From positions 1-33,899 of the forward strand of contig NZ_JAIBLJ010000036.1 in assembly GCF_020179385.1 (NCBI RefSeq): a DNA stretch of 33,899 bases, given 5' to 3'. The notes beneath the pieces are model-generated. The model was not told where the DNA came from and made no database searches. It saw only the letters and a list, made by a program, of their open reading frames with translations. The DNA is from Alkalihalobacillus sp. YIM B00296 (GTDB taxonomy: Bacteria > Bacillota > Bacilli > Bacillales > Fictibacillaceae). The position numbers were made by a program, and so were the translations under genes. Of this stretch, positions 1 to 7,005 are shown piece by piece. Each line of letters opens with the position of its first letter. Position 1 is the first letter of the stretch.

Positions 1-1
1 A

Positions 2-64
2 ATACCGTGGTTTATTAGGGATGAAAATACAAACCTATCTCTCGGTGTTGGCCGTAAACATTAA
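2..64 (+). CDS. Possible 3' end of an upstream gene (partial)
   Basis: One frame is open from the window edge to a TAA at 62-64 and gives a short basic C-terminus ending GVGRKH. A good terminator lies just downstream, which fits the end of a plus-strand gene. In B. subtilis yutE and yutD precede yutF, but I cannot match these 20 residues to either. With so little sequence it could also be non-coding. Confidence 0.3.
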   Translation: MPWFIRDENTNLSLGVGRKH

Positions 65-90
65 AAGAATGACAAAGTTAATACCACAAA

Positions 91-127
91 ACGGGATGGA
101 AAATGGATGAAACCAGCCCGTATTTTT
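91..127 (+). terminator. Rho-independent terminator
   Basis: ACGGG (91-95) pairs with CCCGT (117-121) and an inner TGG pairs with CCA. The stem is followed by a T run (ATTTTTTC). It would end the gene upstream of yutF. Confidence 0.55.
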
Positions 128-297
128 TCTAATGGAAAATTTTTCACCCTATTTTGCAGGACTCTCCTGTAATGGGCGGCTTTTTTAGTATAAAAGAACT
201 CCTATTCCCGAACCTTTTTGCAACATTTTTCACAATGTTCCGTGGTATCCTACAATAAGATAAAATAAATTCATTGTATTTGAGGAAGTGGAAAGTA

Positions 298-1065
298 ATG
301 AAATATGAAGGGTATTTGATTGATCTGGACGGCACGATGTACAAAGGAAAGGAACGCATAGAAGAAGCGGTAGAGTTTGTGAAAAAGCTTGAAAAAGAGG
401 ATATACCCTACCTGTTTATCACAAACAATTCAGCGAGCACACGTCAACAAGTAACCGAAAGACTTCAGAATTTCGATGTTCCCGTAACACCGGACCACGT
501 GTTTACGTCATCTATGGCGATTGCTGAATATATGAAGCAAGATAAATTAGGAAAGCGTGTTTTCATGATAGGAGAAGTTGGGCTTCAGGAAGCAATTGAA
601 AGGAAAGGTTTTAAAATCGTAGAAGAGGATGCCGATTACGTCGTTATGGGGATCGACCGGAGCCTTACCTATCAAAAATTGGAGCGGGCTTGTTTGGAAG
701 TACGGAAGGGTGCACGTTTCCTTTCTACAAATAAAGATGTGGCATTTCCGACAGACAGGGGACTGGTACCAGGTAATGGCGCATTGACTTCAGTTGTGGC
801 TGTCTCCACAGGGACAGATCCGATTTTTGTCGGGAAGCCCGAGCCGATCATCATGGATATGGCAATGACAAAAATGGACTTACCTAAGGAAAAGGTCCTT
901 ATGATCGGGGACAACTATCTGACGGATATTTTAGCAGGTATGAGGGCTGGAATCGACACTCTCCTTGTCTTTACTGGCGTCACCACCACACTTGAAGACA
1001 TTCCACCCGAAGAAAGACCGACTCATACGATAGAGTCATTAAATTTATGGGATTTCCATCTATAA
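298..1065 (+). CDS. yutF: HAD-superfamily IIA (NagD-type) sugar/nucleotide phosphatase YutF
   Basis: A cytoplasmic Mg2+-dependent phosphatase of the NagD/4-nitrophenylphosphatase group, 255 aa, about the B. subtilis YutF length. HAD motif I is DLDGTMYKG near residue 9, with Asp nucleophile and acid/base Asp. Motif II is the TNNSAST loop. Motif IV is GDNYLTDILAG near residues 203-213, with KPEP before it as usual in class IIA. The ATG at 298 is chosen over upstream TTG codons because the homologous N-terminus begins with KxYEGYLIDLDG and those TTGs have no SD. It converges on yutG. The family dephosphorylates small sugar or nucleotide phosphates; the substrate cannot be told from sequence. Confidence 0.93.
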   Translation: MKYEGYLIDLDGTMYKGKERIEEAVEFVKKLEKEDIPYLFITNNSASTRQQVTERLQNFDVPVTPDHVFTSSMAIAEYMKQDKLGKRVFMIGEVGLQEAIERKGFKIVEEDADYVVMGIDRSLTYQKLERACLEVRKGARFLSTNKDVAFPTDRGLVPGNGALTSVVAVSTGTDPIFVGKPEPIIMDMAMTKMDLPKEKVLMIGDNYLTDILAGMRAGIDTLLVFTGVTTTLEDIPPEERPTHTIESLNLWDFHL

Positions 1066-1100
1066 TAGGAGGAGAGCAGAGTCGAAGAGGGAAATCAACT

Positions 1101-1607
1101 CTACTCTGTATTAGCGGTTCTATGGGCCAGTCTGCTGGATGCAGCCGCTGCTATGGCACCTACGATATCGTCTAAGAACGTATTGCATTTTCCAGAGGAT
1201 TTGTCATTCAATACCTTTAAGATTCCTGGCTTCTGTTTATCAATATATCCGTAATTCGTAAATCCGATCGATCCATAAATATTCACAATGGAAAGGGCGA
1301 TTACTTCATCCACACCGTAAAGCCCTTCGTCCTTTTTCAAAATTTGAAGTAAAGGCTCTTCAATCAGGTTTTTTTCAGCGAGTATGTCGAGTTGAATTCC
1401 TGTTAAAATTGCATTTTGTACTTCACGCTTTGCAAGGACACGATCAACATTATATTTACAAGTCTCAATATCGAGATCTGTATGGTATTGGCATTGCAGA
1501 AGGTACACGAGTTCTGCTATATCATTTTCCGTCACTCCACGATCCCATAGCCATTGGCGAGCTTTGATCTCGAGTACATCATGTTTATCTGAATGGTTTT
1601 CTTTCAT
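1101..1607 (-). CDS. yutG: YutG, phosphatidylglycerophosphatase A-like protein
   Basis: 168 aa, a clear YutG homologue. The C-terminal half has the PgpA-type signature LDDIVGAIAAAASSRLAH near residues 142-160, plus EVIALSIVNIYGSIGFTNYGY. PgpA-family enzymes remove phosphate from phosphatidylglycerophosphate. YutG proteins lack the membrane segments of proteobacterial PgpA, so activity on that lipid is inference. The N-terminal 80 residues are helical and charged. Start ATG with GGGGA seven bases upstream. It converges on yutF 35 bp away; a CAGAGT/ACTCTG stem (1077-1082 with 1103-1108) overlaps the stop codon and may be a weak shared terminator. Confidence 0.88.
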   Translation of the reverse strand: MKENHSDKHDVLEIKARQWLWDRGVTENDIAELVYLLQCQYHTDLDIETCKYNVDRVLAKREVQNAILTGIQLDILAEKNLIEEPLLQILKKDEGLYGVDEVIALSIVNIYGSIGFTNYGYIDKQKPGILKVLNDKSSGKCNTFLDDIVGAIAAAASSRLAHRTANTE

Positions 1608-1665
1608 AGTTTGGTCCCCAATCTTTTCAATTTAAACATTGGTTCCATGAAGGACTATCGTTGAT

Positions 1666-1749
1666 TTAAGGGGCTAGAGAATCCGGAGGTTCGGTAAAAG
1701 GTGATTGTATACCCCATGTCAGCTCCTTAGGCGTCCAGCCCCTAGTTAA
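1666..1749. repeat. Imperfect long-range inverted repeat between yutG and yutH
   Basis: AGGGGCT (1669-1675) is complementary to AGCCCCT (1737-1743), extended by TTA/TAA outside a 3-base bulge; about 60 bases lie inside. It sits in the divergent yutG/yutH intergenic region and would lie in the yutG leader. I recognise no riboswitch family. It could be a cis-acting RNA fold, an old repeat, or chance. Confidence 0.3.
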
Positions 1750-1815
1750 GTTTTCTTAGTATATGGTGTTTAGGTTATGTTATGAACAAAATCAAAAATT
1801 GCGTTTAAATGATAA

Positions 1816-1842
1816 ACACTCCACCCATCTGTTTCATAAACT
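1816..1842 (+). promoter_or_regulatory. Candidate sporulation-sigma promoter for yutH
   Basis: CATAAACT at 1835-1842 resembles the SigE/SigK -10 class (CATA start). An AC dinucleotide lies 17 bases upstream at 1816-1817, as SigK promoters prefer. The match is partial (TG where SigK wants TA). It is supported mainly by the spore-coat role of the downstream gene. Confidence 0.3.
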
Positions 1843-1871
1843 GCTAATACATAGGAGGGGAGTGAAAGCAT

Positions 1872-2891
1872 TTGTTAGAGCGCGAAATATACCACCACTA
1901 TAACTTATATGTCGATCATCGTACTCGTATTGGGGGATATGAGGGATTTCGTGCACATGATCGTTATTATGTGTTGGTGCCGATGAATGATGGCAATTAT
2001 CTAATGTTGCAGGATATGCAGGCCATCATGTCTTATCTATATGAAAAAGGAGAGAAAGACCTGCCAGTCTGGGTGACGAACCAAAGAGGAAGAGTGGTTT
2101 CTAGAGTCGAAGGACAGGATATGATTCTCTTTGAACTTCCGAAATTTGAACGGTCGGAGCGAGGATCGATCGGTAAACAGTTGGGCAAATTCCATAAAGC
2201 TGGGGAACAGTTTCCGGTGACGAATGAAGAACTGATTCGTTACAACAAATGGGTTGAATTATGGACCTCACGACTTGATCAGTTGAAAGAACATTACGAT
2301 GCCATTAATCAAAGCGGACCTTCAAGTGAGTTCGAGCTTCTTTTCTACGAATCGTTTCCTTACTATGAGGGGTTGACGGAAAATGCAATCCAGTACATTG
2401 TCGATTATGAGTGGGATCGTAATGGGAAAGAGGAAGGTAGTTATACGATCACACATGAACGATTTCATTCTGGATCATGGATTCCGATCAAACAAGATGA
2501 TAACCTATTCATGAAGTTACCGCTTCATTTGGTCATCGATCACCCAGTCCGGGATGTTGCAGAATATGTCCGCTATCTGGTAACACAGCAAGCGAAAGGG
2601 GATTTGATTTCGGAATTCCTCAATGATTATACCGAAGAAAAGCCTCTGACAAGAGGAGGATGGCGTCTTTTATATGGGCGGTTATTGTATCCTGCGTCGT
2701 ATTTTGATGTCGTGGAGACATATTTTAATGCTACAAGAGCCTATCAGAGAGACGGCTTAGTGGATCTTTTGAAATACGTGTTATCTTCTGAGGAAAATCA
2801 TGAGTCCTTTATGAAGAACTTTTTCAATATCAGTGCACTTCCAAGGGATGTTGTTCAGATCGAGCCTGTTGGATGGTTGGCAAAGTCATAG
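1872..2891 (+). CDS. yutH: Spore coat-associated kinase-like protein YutH
   Basis: 339 aa, homologous to YutH, a relative of CotS/CotI with a degenerate aminoglycoside-phosphotransferase/protein-kinase-like fold. What is seen: an acidic N-terminal lobe with YNLYVDHRTRIGGYEGF, a central helical lobe with FHSGSWIPIK, and DHPVRDVAEYVRYL as the probable remnant of the C-lobe. I see no intact HxDxxxxN catalytic loop, so kinase activity is unlikely. The start is TTG at 1872, nine bases after the strong SD AGGAGGGGAG. In the family it is made in the mother cell and associated with the spore; that role here is by homology. Confidence 0.9.
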   Translation: MLEREIYHHYNLYVDHRTRIGGYEGFRAHDRYYVLVPMNDGNYLMLQDMQAIMSYLYEKGEKDLPVWVTNQRGRVVSRVEGQDMILFELPKFERSERGSIGKQLGKFHKAGEQFPVTNEELIRYNKWVELWTSRLDQLKEHYDAINQSGPSSEFELLFYESFPYYEGLTENAIQYIVDYEWDRNGKEEGSYTITHERFHSGSWIPIKQDDNLFMKLPLHLVIDHPVRDVAEYVRYLVTQQAKGDLISEFLNDYTEEKPLTRGGWRLLYGRLLYPASYFDVVETYFNATRAYQRDGLVDLLKYVLSSEENHESFMKNFFNISALPRDVVQIEPVGWLAKS

Positions 2892-2943
2892 TGACAGGAG
2901 GGGGGTATGCTGGCGTCAGGCGTTGCAAGTGTATGCTTGTCAG

Positions 2944-2956
2944 GAGCCAGGCACTT
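2944..2956. repeat. Member of dispersed GTGCCxGGCAC repeat family
   Basis: GAGCCAGGCACTT lies in the gap between yutH and the dehydrogenase gene, after a related GGCGTCAGGCG stretch. Similar half-palindromes recur at 10716-10774, 15193-15266 and 22101-22112, always intergenic. Confidence 0.35.
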
Positions 2957-3014
2957 ATGCACTCCTTCCTATACATATTGAACAAAAACGTTGAATGAGG
3001 AGAGTGGAACAAAA

Positions 3015-3989
3015 ATGGACAACCCTTATGTTTTCATCACAAGGAAAGTTCCGGAGGATACGATCGCACCAATAAGAGAAGTAGCAGACGTTAAAATGTG
3101 GGACTCTGAGGATATCCCTGTTCCGAGAGAGGTTTTATTGGAAGAAGCGGAGGCTGCAACAGCTATTTACTCTATCCTTTCCGATAAAATAGACCGCGAA
3201 TTAATAGAGAGAGCAAAAAATTTGAGAGTAGTCGGGAACCTTGCTGTCGGTTATGACAATGTCGATGTGGAAGCGGCGACAGAATATGGCGTTATCGTCT
3301 GTAACACGCCAGATGTACTGACCGATACGACAGCTGATTTGGCTTTCGCTCTTCTGATGGCTACGGCGCGCCGGATTCCAGAAGCGCAACAATATATCAA
3401 AGATGGAAAATGGGTTAACTGGAGTCCTTTATTATTAGCCGGGCAAGACGTACATCATAAAACCCTCGGGATTGTCGGTATGGGGCGGATCGGGGAAATA
3501 GTAGCGAAAAGGGCAACTGGTTTTGAGATGGATATTCTGTATCATAACCGTTCACGGAATGAAAAAGCGGAAAACGAATTTGGTGCTGCGTATGTTTCAT
3601 TTGACAAACTTCTGGAAACTGCAGATTATGTTCTTAATTTGACCCCATTGACACCAGAAACAGCAGGCATGTTTAATCGAGATGTTTTCAACAAGATGAA
3701 GAAGAATGCAATTTTTCTCAATGTTGGTAGAGGAGGAGCGGTTGTAGAAGAAGATTTGGTTGCAGCCATCGAACAGGGGGAAATTGCCGGGGCTGGATTA
3801 GACGTTTTTGAAAAAGAACCAGTTCCAGAGGATCACCCATTGATGCAATTTCAGAATGTCGTCTGCCTGCCTCACATAGGGAGTGCGAGTGTGGAAACAA
3901 GGAAAGCGATGTGCAGTTTGACCTCACGTAATATCAGGGCAGTATTGCGTGGTGAAAAGCCCGAAGCAGCAGTGAATTGGAATGAATGA
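3015..3989 (+). CDS. D-2-hydroxyacid dehydrogenase (glyoxylate/hydroxypyruvate reductase type)
   Basis: 324 aa, NAD(P)-dependent. N-terminal substrate domain with VGNLAVGYDNVDVE, Rossmann motif GIVGMGRIGEIVAKRA near residue 150, and the catalytic set: Arg in NVGRGG, Glu in DVFEKEPVPEDHP, His in LPHIGSAS. The DVFEKEP and LPHIGSA forms are typical of glycerate dehydrogenase/hydroxypyruvate reductase (GyaR/GhrB). Exact substrate (glyoxylate, hydroxypyruvate, 2-ketogluconate) is not decidable. The ATG at 3015 is preferred to TTG 2991, which has no SD; GAGGAG lies 12 bases before the ATG. Followed by a strong terminator. Confidence 0.92.
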   Translation: MDNPYVFITRKVPEDTIAPIREVADVKMWDSEDIPVPREVLLEEAEAATAIYSILSDKIDRELIERAKNLRVVGNLAVGYDNVDVEAATEYGVIVCNTPDVLTDTTADLAFALLMATARRIPEAQQYIKDGKWVNWSPLLLAGQDVHHKTLGIVGMGRIGEIVAKRATGFEMDILYHNRSRNEKAENEFGAAYVSFDKLLETADYVLNLTPLTPETAGMFNRDVFNKMKKNAIFLNVGRGGAVVEEDLVAAIEQGEIAGAGLDVFEKEPVPEDHPLMQFQNVVCLPHIGSASVETRKAMCSLTSRNIRAVLRGEKPEAAVNWNE

Positions 3990-3998
3990 TGAAAGAAA

Positions 3999-4034
3999 AA
4001 AGAGCGGATCTGCATCGTCCGCTCTTCCGTTTTA
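3999..4034 (+). terminator. Rho-independent terminator of the dehydrogenase gene
   Basis: AAGAGCGGA (4000-4008) pairs perfectly with TCCGCTCTT (4018-4026) and CCGTTTTAT follows. The A-rich 5' flank gives some ability to work on the minus strand after yutI. Confidence 0.85.
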
Positions 4035-4058
4035 TAAGTCTGCCTAAGCATTTTTTGT

Positions 4059-4280
4059 TTAAAATACTTGTTCTAATTCAGTTACACCAGGAACCTCTTC
4101 AAGCAATGCACGCTCGATACCTGCTTTTAATGTAATGGTAGAACTTGGGCAGCTTCCGCATGCTCCCATCAGTCGAACTTTGACGATTCCGTCTTCGATA
4201 TCTACCAGCTCAACGTCTCCACCATCACGAAGCAGGAAAGGTCGTAATTTATCAAGTACCTCTTCAACTTGTTCACGCAT
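4059..4280 (-). CDS. yutI: NifU-like C-terminal domain Fe-S scaffold YutI
   Basis: 73 aa, a stand-alone NifU C-terminal domain. RDGGDVELV near residues 18-26 is followed by the cluster-binding CGSCPSS (CxxC) near residues 41-47. Such proteins hold or transfer Fe-S clusters in the cytoplasm. Good SD (AAAGGGG, nine bases from ATG). The A-type carrier ErpA/YutM lies 5.7 kb away on the other strand, so two Fe-S assembly accessories share the neighbourhood, as in B. subtilis. Confidence 0.93.
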   Translation of the reverse strand: MREQVEEVLDKLRPFLLRDGGDVELVDIEDGIVKVRLMGACGSCPSSTITLKAGIERALLEEVPGVTELEQVF

Positions 4281-4401
4281 AAATATCTACCCCTTTCTTA
4301 ATCTTTATTATAATCATTTTCATGAAAAAATGCTATTGTTAAAAGCTGTTCATCCTCATTTTTTATCGTAGCACATCTAAAAAGTGTATGAAATAAGCAG
4401 T

Positions 4402-4683
4402 ATGAAGGATTTGGCAGATTCGGCCAGGTGCTGCCCTTTTCTCAATTACCATTCCTTAAATAATAATAATCAAGGTAAATATACAATGATCTGTAAAGTG
4501 AAAGGGCTAGCCCAAAGTGTAACATACATAGGGGACAGCCCTGAGGAAAGATTTAATTTGTATGATATTTGTACATCCATAGGATGCCGGATTTCAGAAG
4601 CCTTGGGACACGGCCAGTCAGAGCCGTTCCTTTCATCATACCGAAACCGTGTTTTTTACCAAGTGAACCAAGCACACCTTTAA
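4402..4683 (+). CDS. Small cysteine-containing protein, antisense-overlapping the end of yutJ
   Basis: 93 aa if started at ATG 4402. GTG 4384 or ATG 4495 (with AAGG 10 bases upstream) are alternatives; no start has a strong SD. The first 60 residues look protein-like, with paired Cys: RCCPFLNY, TMICKVKG, YIGDSPEERF and LYDICTSIGCR. This suggests a metal- or cluster-binding mini-protein. The last 40 or so residues are encoded opposite the conserved C-terminus of the NADH dehydrogenase (131-bp convergent overlap), so that tail may be an artefact of a lost stop codon. Family not recognised. Confidence 0.45.
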   Translation: MKDLADSARCCPFLNYHSLNNNNQGKYTMICKVKGLAQSVTYIGDSPEERFNLYDICTSIGCRISEALGHGQSEPFLSSYRNRVFYQVNQAHL

Positions 4684-6190
4684 GCTTGATCTTAGGGAGA
4701 TCCTCAAGTGGTTCATCTTTCCAAAGCTTCAGCAGGACTTCCACGATTTGATCTCCTTGGCCTTCAGCGAGCTGGGCACTTGGTGCATGAGGTAAGCTTG
4801 CGCAATCGCCTACCACAAACACATGCGGATCATCCGGAAGATGGTGGTGTGGGGATAGGACGACACGGCCGGAATCATCTTTTTCTACATCTAGTTCCCG
4901 TACAAGACGGTTCGGTTGGATTCCAGCAGTCCAGACAATTTCATCACAAGGAATCGCTTCCTCATCATTATATAAAATATTCGGTTCAACACGTGTTATA
5001 TTGGATCTGTTGACGATCTCCACACCATGATCGATGAACCATTTCTGGACGTAATTGCTCAGGCGCTTAGGAAAGGTAGAAAGGATTGTTTCACCGCGGT
5101 CAAAAAGCTTGATCGACAAATCCGGGCGGCTTTCACGAAGTTCACTGGCTATTTCAACACCGCTCAAGCCTGCACCGACTACGCCAACTACACCTTTAGG
5201 CGGCAGATTGTTCAGTTTTTGATAGGTTTCACGTGATTTATCGATTGTCTGTATGCTTAAAGTATGGTCGGGTGCACCTGGGACACCGTGATACTTATCC
5301 TCACATCCTAAACCGATGATGAGGTCATCATATTCAAGCGAATCATCATCTTCGAACTCAATTTTCTTGTTGTTCAGATCGATATTTGTCACCTCGCCGT
5401 ACTTGACAATGACACGAGGGTCTTCTGGAAAACTGACCCGGATGTGATGATCTGAAATTGTACCCGCTGCAAGAGCGTAGTATTCTGTTTTTAGACAATG
5501 GTACGGTAGACGGTCTACTAATGTGATCTGAATGTCTTCTGGAAGCTTAGAGTCAAGCAATCCATGGATGATTTTCATTCCACCATATCCAGCACCTAAG
5601 ATGACAAGTCTTTTCATTCTGTCATTTCCCCTTTTTTCATGAAATCCTTTTATGCTAACTTCCAATAATGTCATGACCCGCTGAATCAAAGATTCCTTCG
5701 TGTCGTCGATGTGTGAGGTCGACAAAACATAATGGAAATGGCTGTTACAAACATGGGCACATGAAGTCAAGTCAATGTGTAAACTTATTTCACCTCTTGT
5801 GCTTCCCCTGTTTAGAATCGTCCTCCAATGCTTGATTAGAGGGCTTTCTTCTTTCATTACAGTTGCCCAGAGATCTTTCGTGAAATCCGAATCGAGATCA
5901 TAATACGTTAAGAGATGACGGACTAAAACCTCCATTTGTTTTTGGAAGGGTTGTGAAAAAATATACCCTTTTTCGAGAAAAATACTCAAAGTATGGAGGC
6001 GTTCTTCAGCAAAATGCTGCATTAAATCCTCTTTTGAAGGGAAATAATTGAAAAACGTACCTTTTGCAATATTAGCTCTGTCAGTAATTTCCTTGACGCT
6101 TGTATGGGCATATCCTTTTTCATAGAAAAGTTCCAATGCAGCTTTCACGATGTTTTCTTCTGTATAATTCCTTTTCTTGTTACGGTTCAC
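4553..6190 (-). CDS. yutJ: TetR regulator fused in frame to type II NADH dehydrogenase YutJ
   Basis: One uninterrupted frame encodes a TetR-family regulator (about 190 aa) and then a full YutJ (354 aa from Met at 5617). The TetR part has its HTH near residues 20-50 (AALELFYEKGYAHTSVKEIT, then NIAKGTFFNYFPSKEDL) and an all-helical ligand domain. The NDH-2 part has FAD motif GAGYGG, NADH motif VVGAGLSGVEIASEL, WTAGIQPN and VVGDCAS, and ends LLKSGILWMYKYH. B. subtilis YutJ is NDH-2 alone. SD AAAGGAG abuts the ATG at 6202, so GTG 6190 is the better-spaced start. An internal SD (AAAGGGG) and ATG at 5617 could give YutJ separately. A change of one base in the A6 run at the junction would separate the genes. 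YutJ passes electrons from NADH to quinone without proton pumping. Confidence 0.85.
   Translation of the reverse strand: MNRNKKRNYTEENIVKAALELFYEKGYAHTSVKEITDRANIAKGTFFNYFPSKEDLMQHFAEERLHTLSIFLEKGYIFSQPFQKQMEVLVRHLLTYYDLDSDFTKDLWATVMKEESPLIKHWRTILNRGSTRGEISLHIDLTSCAHVCNSHFHYVLSTSHIDDTKESLIQRVMTLLEVSIKGFHEKRGNDRMKRLVILGAGYGGMKIIHGLLDSKLPEDIQITLVDRLPYHCLKTEYYALAAGTISDHHIRVSFPEDPRVIVKYGEVTNIDLNNKKIEFEDDDSLEYDDLIIGLGCEDKYHGVPGAPDHTLSIQTIDKSRETYQKLNNLPPKGVVGVVGAGLSGVEIASELRESRPDLSIKLFDRGETILSTFPKRLSNYVQKWFIDHGVEIVNRSNITRVEPNILYNDEEAIPCDEIVWTAGIQPNRLVRELDVEKDDSGRVVLSPHHHLPDDPHVFVVGDCASLPHAPSAQLAEGQGDQIVEVLLKLWKDEPLEDLPKIKLKGVLGSLGKKHGFGMMKGTALTGRVPRLLKSGILWMYKYHTN
5613..5640 (-). promoter_or_regulatory. 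Internal ribosome site and A6G4 homopolymer junction of the TetR-YutJ gene
   Basis: On the minus strand AAAAAAGGGG (5637-5628) lies ten bases before ATG (5617-5615), the normal start of a YutJ protein. With six A the TetR frame reads through into YutJ. With seven A it stops at the TGA in GGGGAAATGA. With five A it stops at the TGA overlapping the YutJ ATG (ATGA). The motif is both a plausible SD and a slippage-prone run. Confidence 0.55.
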
Positions 6191-6279
6191 TTCAAGCTGC
6201 ATCTCCTTTATATGCTAATAAAGAAATAGGCCATATACCTGTACTAAATAGGGATATGAATACCTGATTATCCAAGCAA

Positions 6280-6293
6280 ATGACCGTGGTCAT
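6280..6293. promoter_or_regulatory. Perfect palindrome, candidate TetR operator
   Basis: ATGACCGTGGTCAT has two perfect 6-bp arms around GT. It lies between the divergent tetR-yutJ and yuzB genes, about 20 bp upstream of the yuzB -35. TetR repressors usually bind such palindromes next to their own gene, so autoregulation is the natural reading. Inference only. Confidence 0.45.
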
Positions 6294-6311
6294 CTGTAGT
6301 ATAACGAAAAT

Positions 6312-6340
6312 GTGACAAATCTACAACACTCATCTATAAA
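6312..6340 (+). promoter_or_regulatory. SigA-type promoter of yuzB
   Basis: GTGACA (6312-6317), 17-bp spacer, TATAAA (6335-6340): five of six matches in both boxes. Predicted start of transcription near 6347, giving a leader of about 75 bases. Confidence 0.55.
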
Positions 6341-6420
6341 AATGATGTTGACAAGCCACGTATGTTGACGGAGATCAGTGTAAGGATGTAGGATAAGGAT
6401 GGAAAGAAAGGTGGTTGAAA

Positions 6421-6657
6421 ATGAGGCCAATCATCGAATTTTGTGTCAGCAATCTGGCTAACGGATCTCAACGTGCAAGGGAAGTACTTGAACAAGATCC
6501 GAATCTCGATGTTATTGAATATGGTTGTCTCGGGAACTGTGGACAATGCTTTCGATCACCGTACGCATTAGTGAACGGTGAATACGTTCCAGGTGAAACA
6601 CCCGAGGAACTTGTCGACAATGTTTATCAATATTTAGAAGATAACCCGATGTTCTAA
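6421..6657 (+). CDS. yuzB: YuzB, DUF1450 family protein
   Basis: 78 aa. Begins [17 protein letters not shown] and has CLGNCGQCF in the middle, the conserved cysteine pattern of the family (C7, then CxxxCxxC near residues 38-45), ending [10 protein letters not shown]. It may bind metal or a cluster through these cysteines or form a thioredoxin-like small fold; function is unknown. ATG 6421 has AAGGTGG six bases upstream; the TTG six bases earlier touches the SD and is rejected. It is divergent from tetR-yutJ, as in related genomes. Confidence 0.9.
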   Translation: MRPIIEFCVSNLANGSQRAREVLEQDPNLDVIEYGCLGNCGQCFRSPYALVNGEYVPGETPEELVDNVYQYLEDNPMF

Positions 6658-6678
6658 TGGGTGTTAATAGATATCCGG

Positions 6679-6712
6679 AAAAGATCTCTTTCAAATGGAA
6701 GAGGTCTTTTTC
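6679..6712 (+). terminator. Rho-independent terminator of yuzB
   Basis: AAAAGATCTCTTTC pairs with GAAGAGGTCTTTTT across a short AAATG loop, followed by a T-rich end. Confidence 0.8.
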
Positions 6713-6894
6713 TATGCCAGGACGACTTCAAGCGAAAGTGTTTAACGAACAAGTATGGATATATATGGACTAGAGGGGAAATATAACCGTAAAACCTACC
6801 CATACTCAAAAATCTTTTGTAACAAAAAACGGGTTAACGCTTTGCTATTTCCGGGTACAAAACAATGTTGGAACATAAGGAAAAAAATGCCCTC

Positions 6895-6922
6895 TTGTAA
6901 TTTTGTCGAATTCTGTTACATT
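6895..6922 (+). promoter_or_regulatory. Candidate promoter of yutK
   Basis: TTGTAA (6895-6900), 16-bp spacer, TACATT (6917-6922). Moderate match; places the transcript start about 30 bp upstream of the cre-like site. Confidence 0.3.
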
Positions 6923-6958
6923 GTTATTGGCGAAACGTTAGATGTCAGACGACTAAAT

Positions 6959-6972
6959 AGAAAGCGTTTTCG
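6959..6972. promoter_or_regulatory. cre-like CcpA operator before yutK
   Basis: AGAAAGCGTTTTCG contains the symmetric core GAAAGCGTTTTC of catabolite-responsive elements, off consensus only at the outermost base on each side. Lying between the candidate promoter and the start codon, it would act as a roadblock, putting nucleoside uptake under carbon catabolite control. Confidence 0.5.
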
Positions 6973-7005
6973 ATTTCAATACAATACATTAGGGGAGTGA
7001 ACGTT

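Larger units (their letters stand above)
6658..7005. other. Intergenic region yuzB-yutK
   Basis: 348 bases without a gene. Holds the yuzB terminator (6679-6712), a possible weak second cre-like site (GGTTAACGCTTTGC, about 6832-6845), a candidate promoter (6895-6922) and a cre-like site (6959-6972). I looked for a purine riboswitch because the next gene is a nucleoside transporter and saw none. Confidence 0.6.

Noticed and set aside
4569-5236. Several plus-strand frames of 60-100 codons opposite yutJ
   Set aside because: Antisense shadows of the conserved NDH-2 domain without SD sites.
6658-7005. Purine riboswitch before the nucleoside transporter yutK
   Set aside because: The three-way junction core and its conserved loop sequences are not present; only a terminator, a promoter and cre-like sites are seen.
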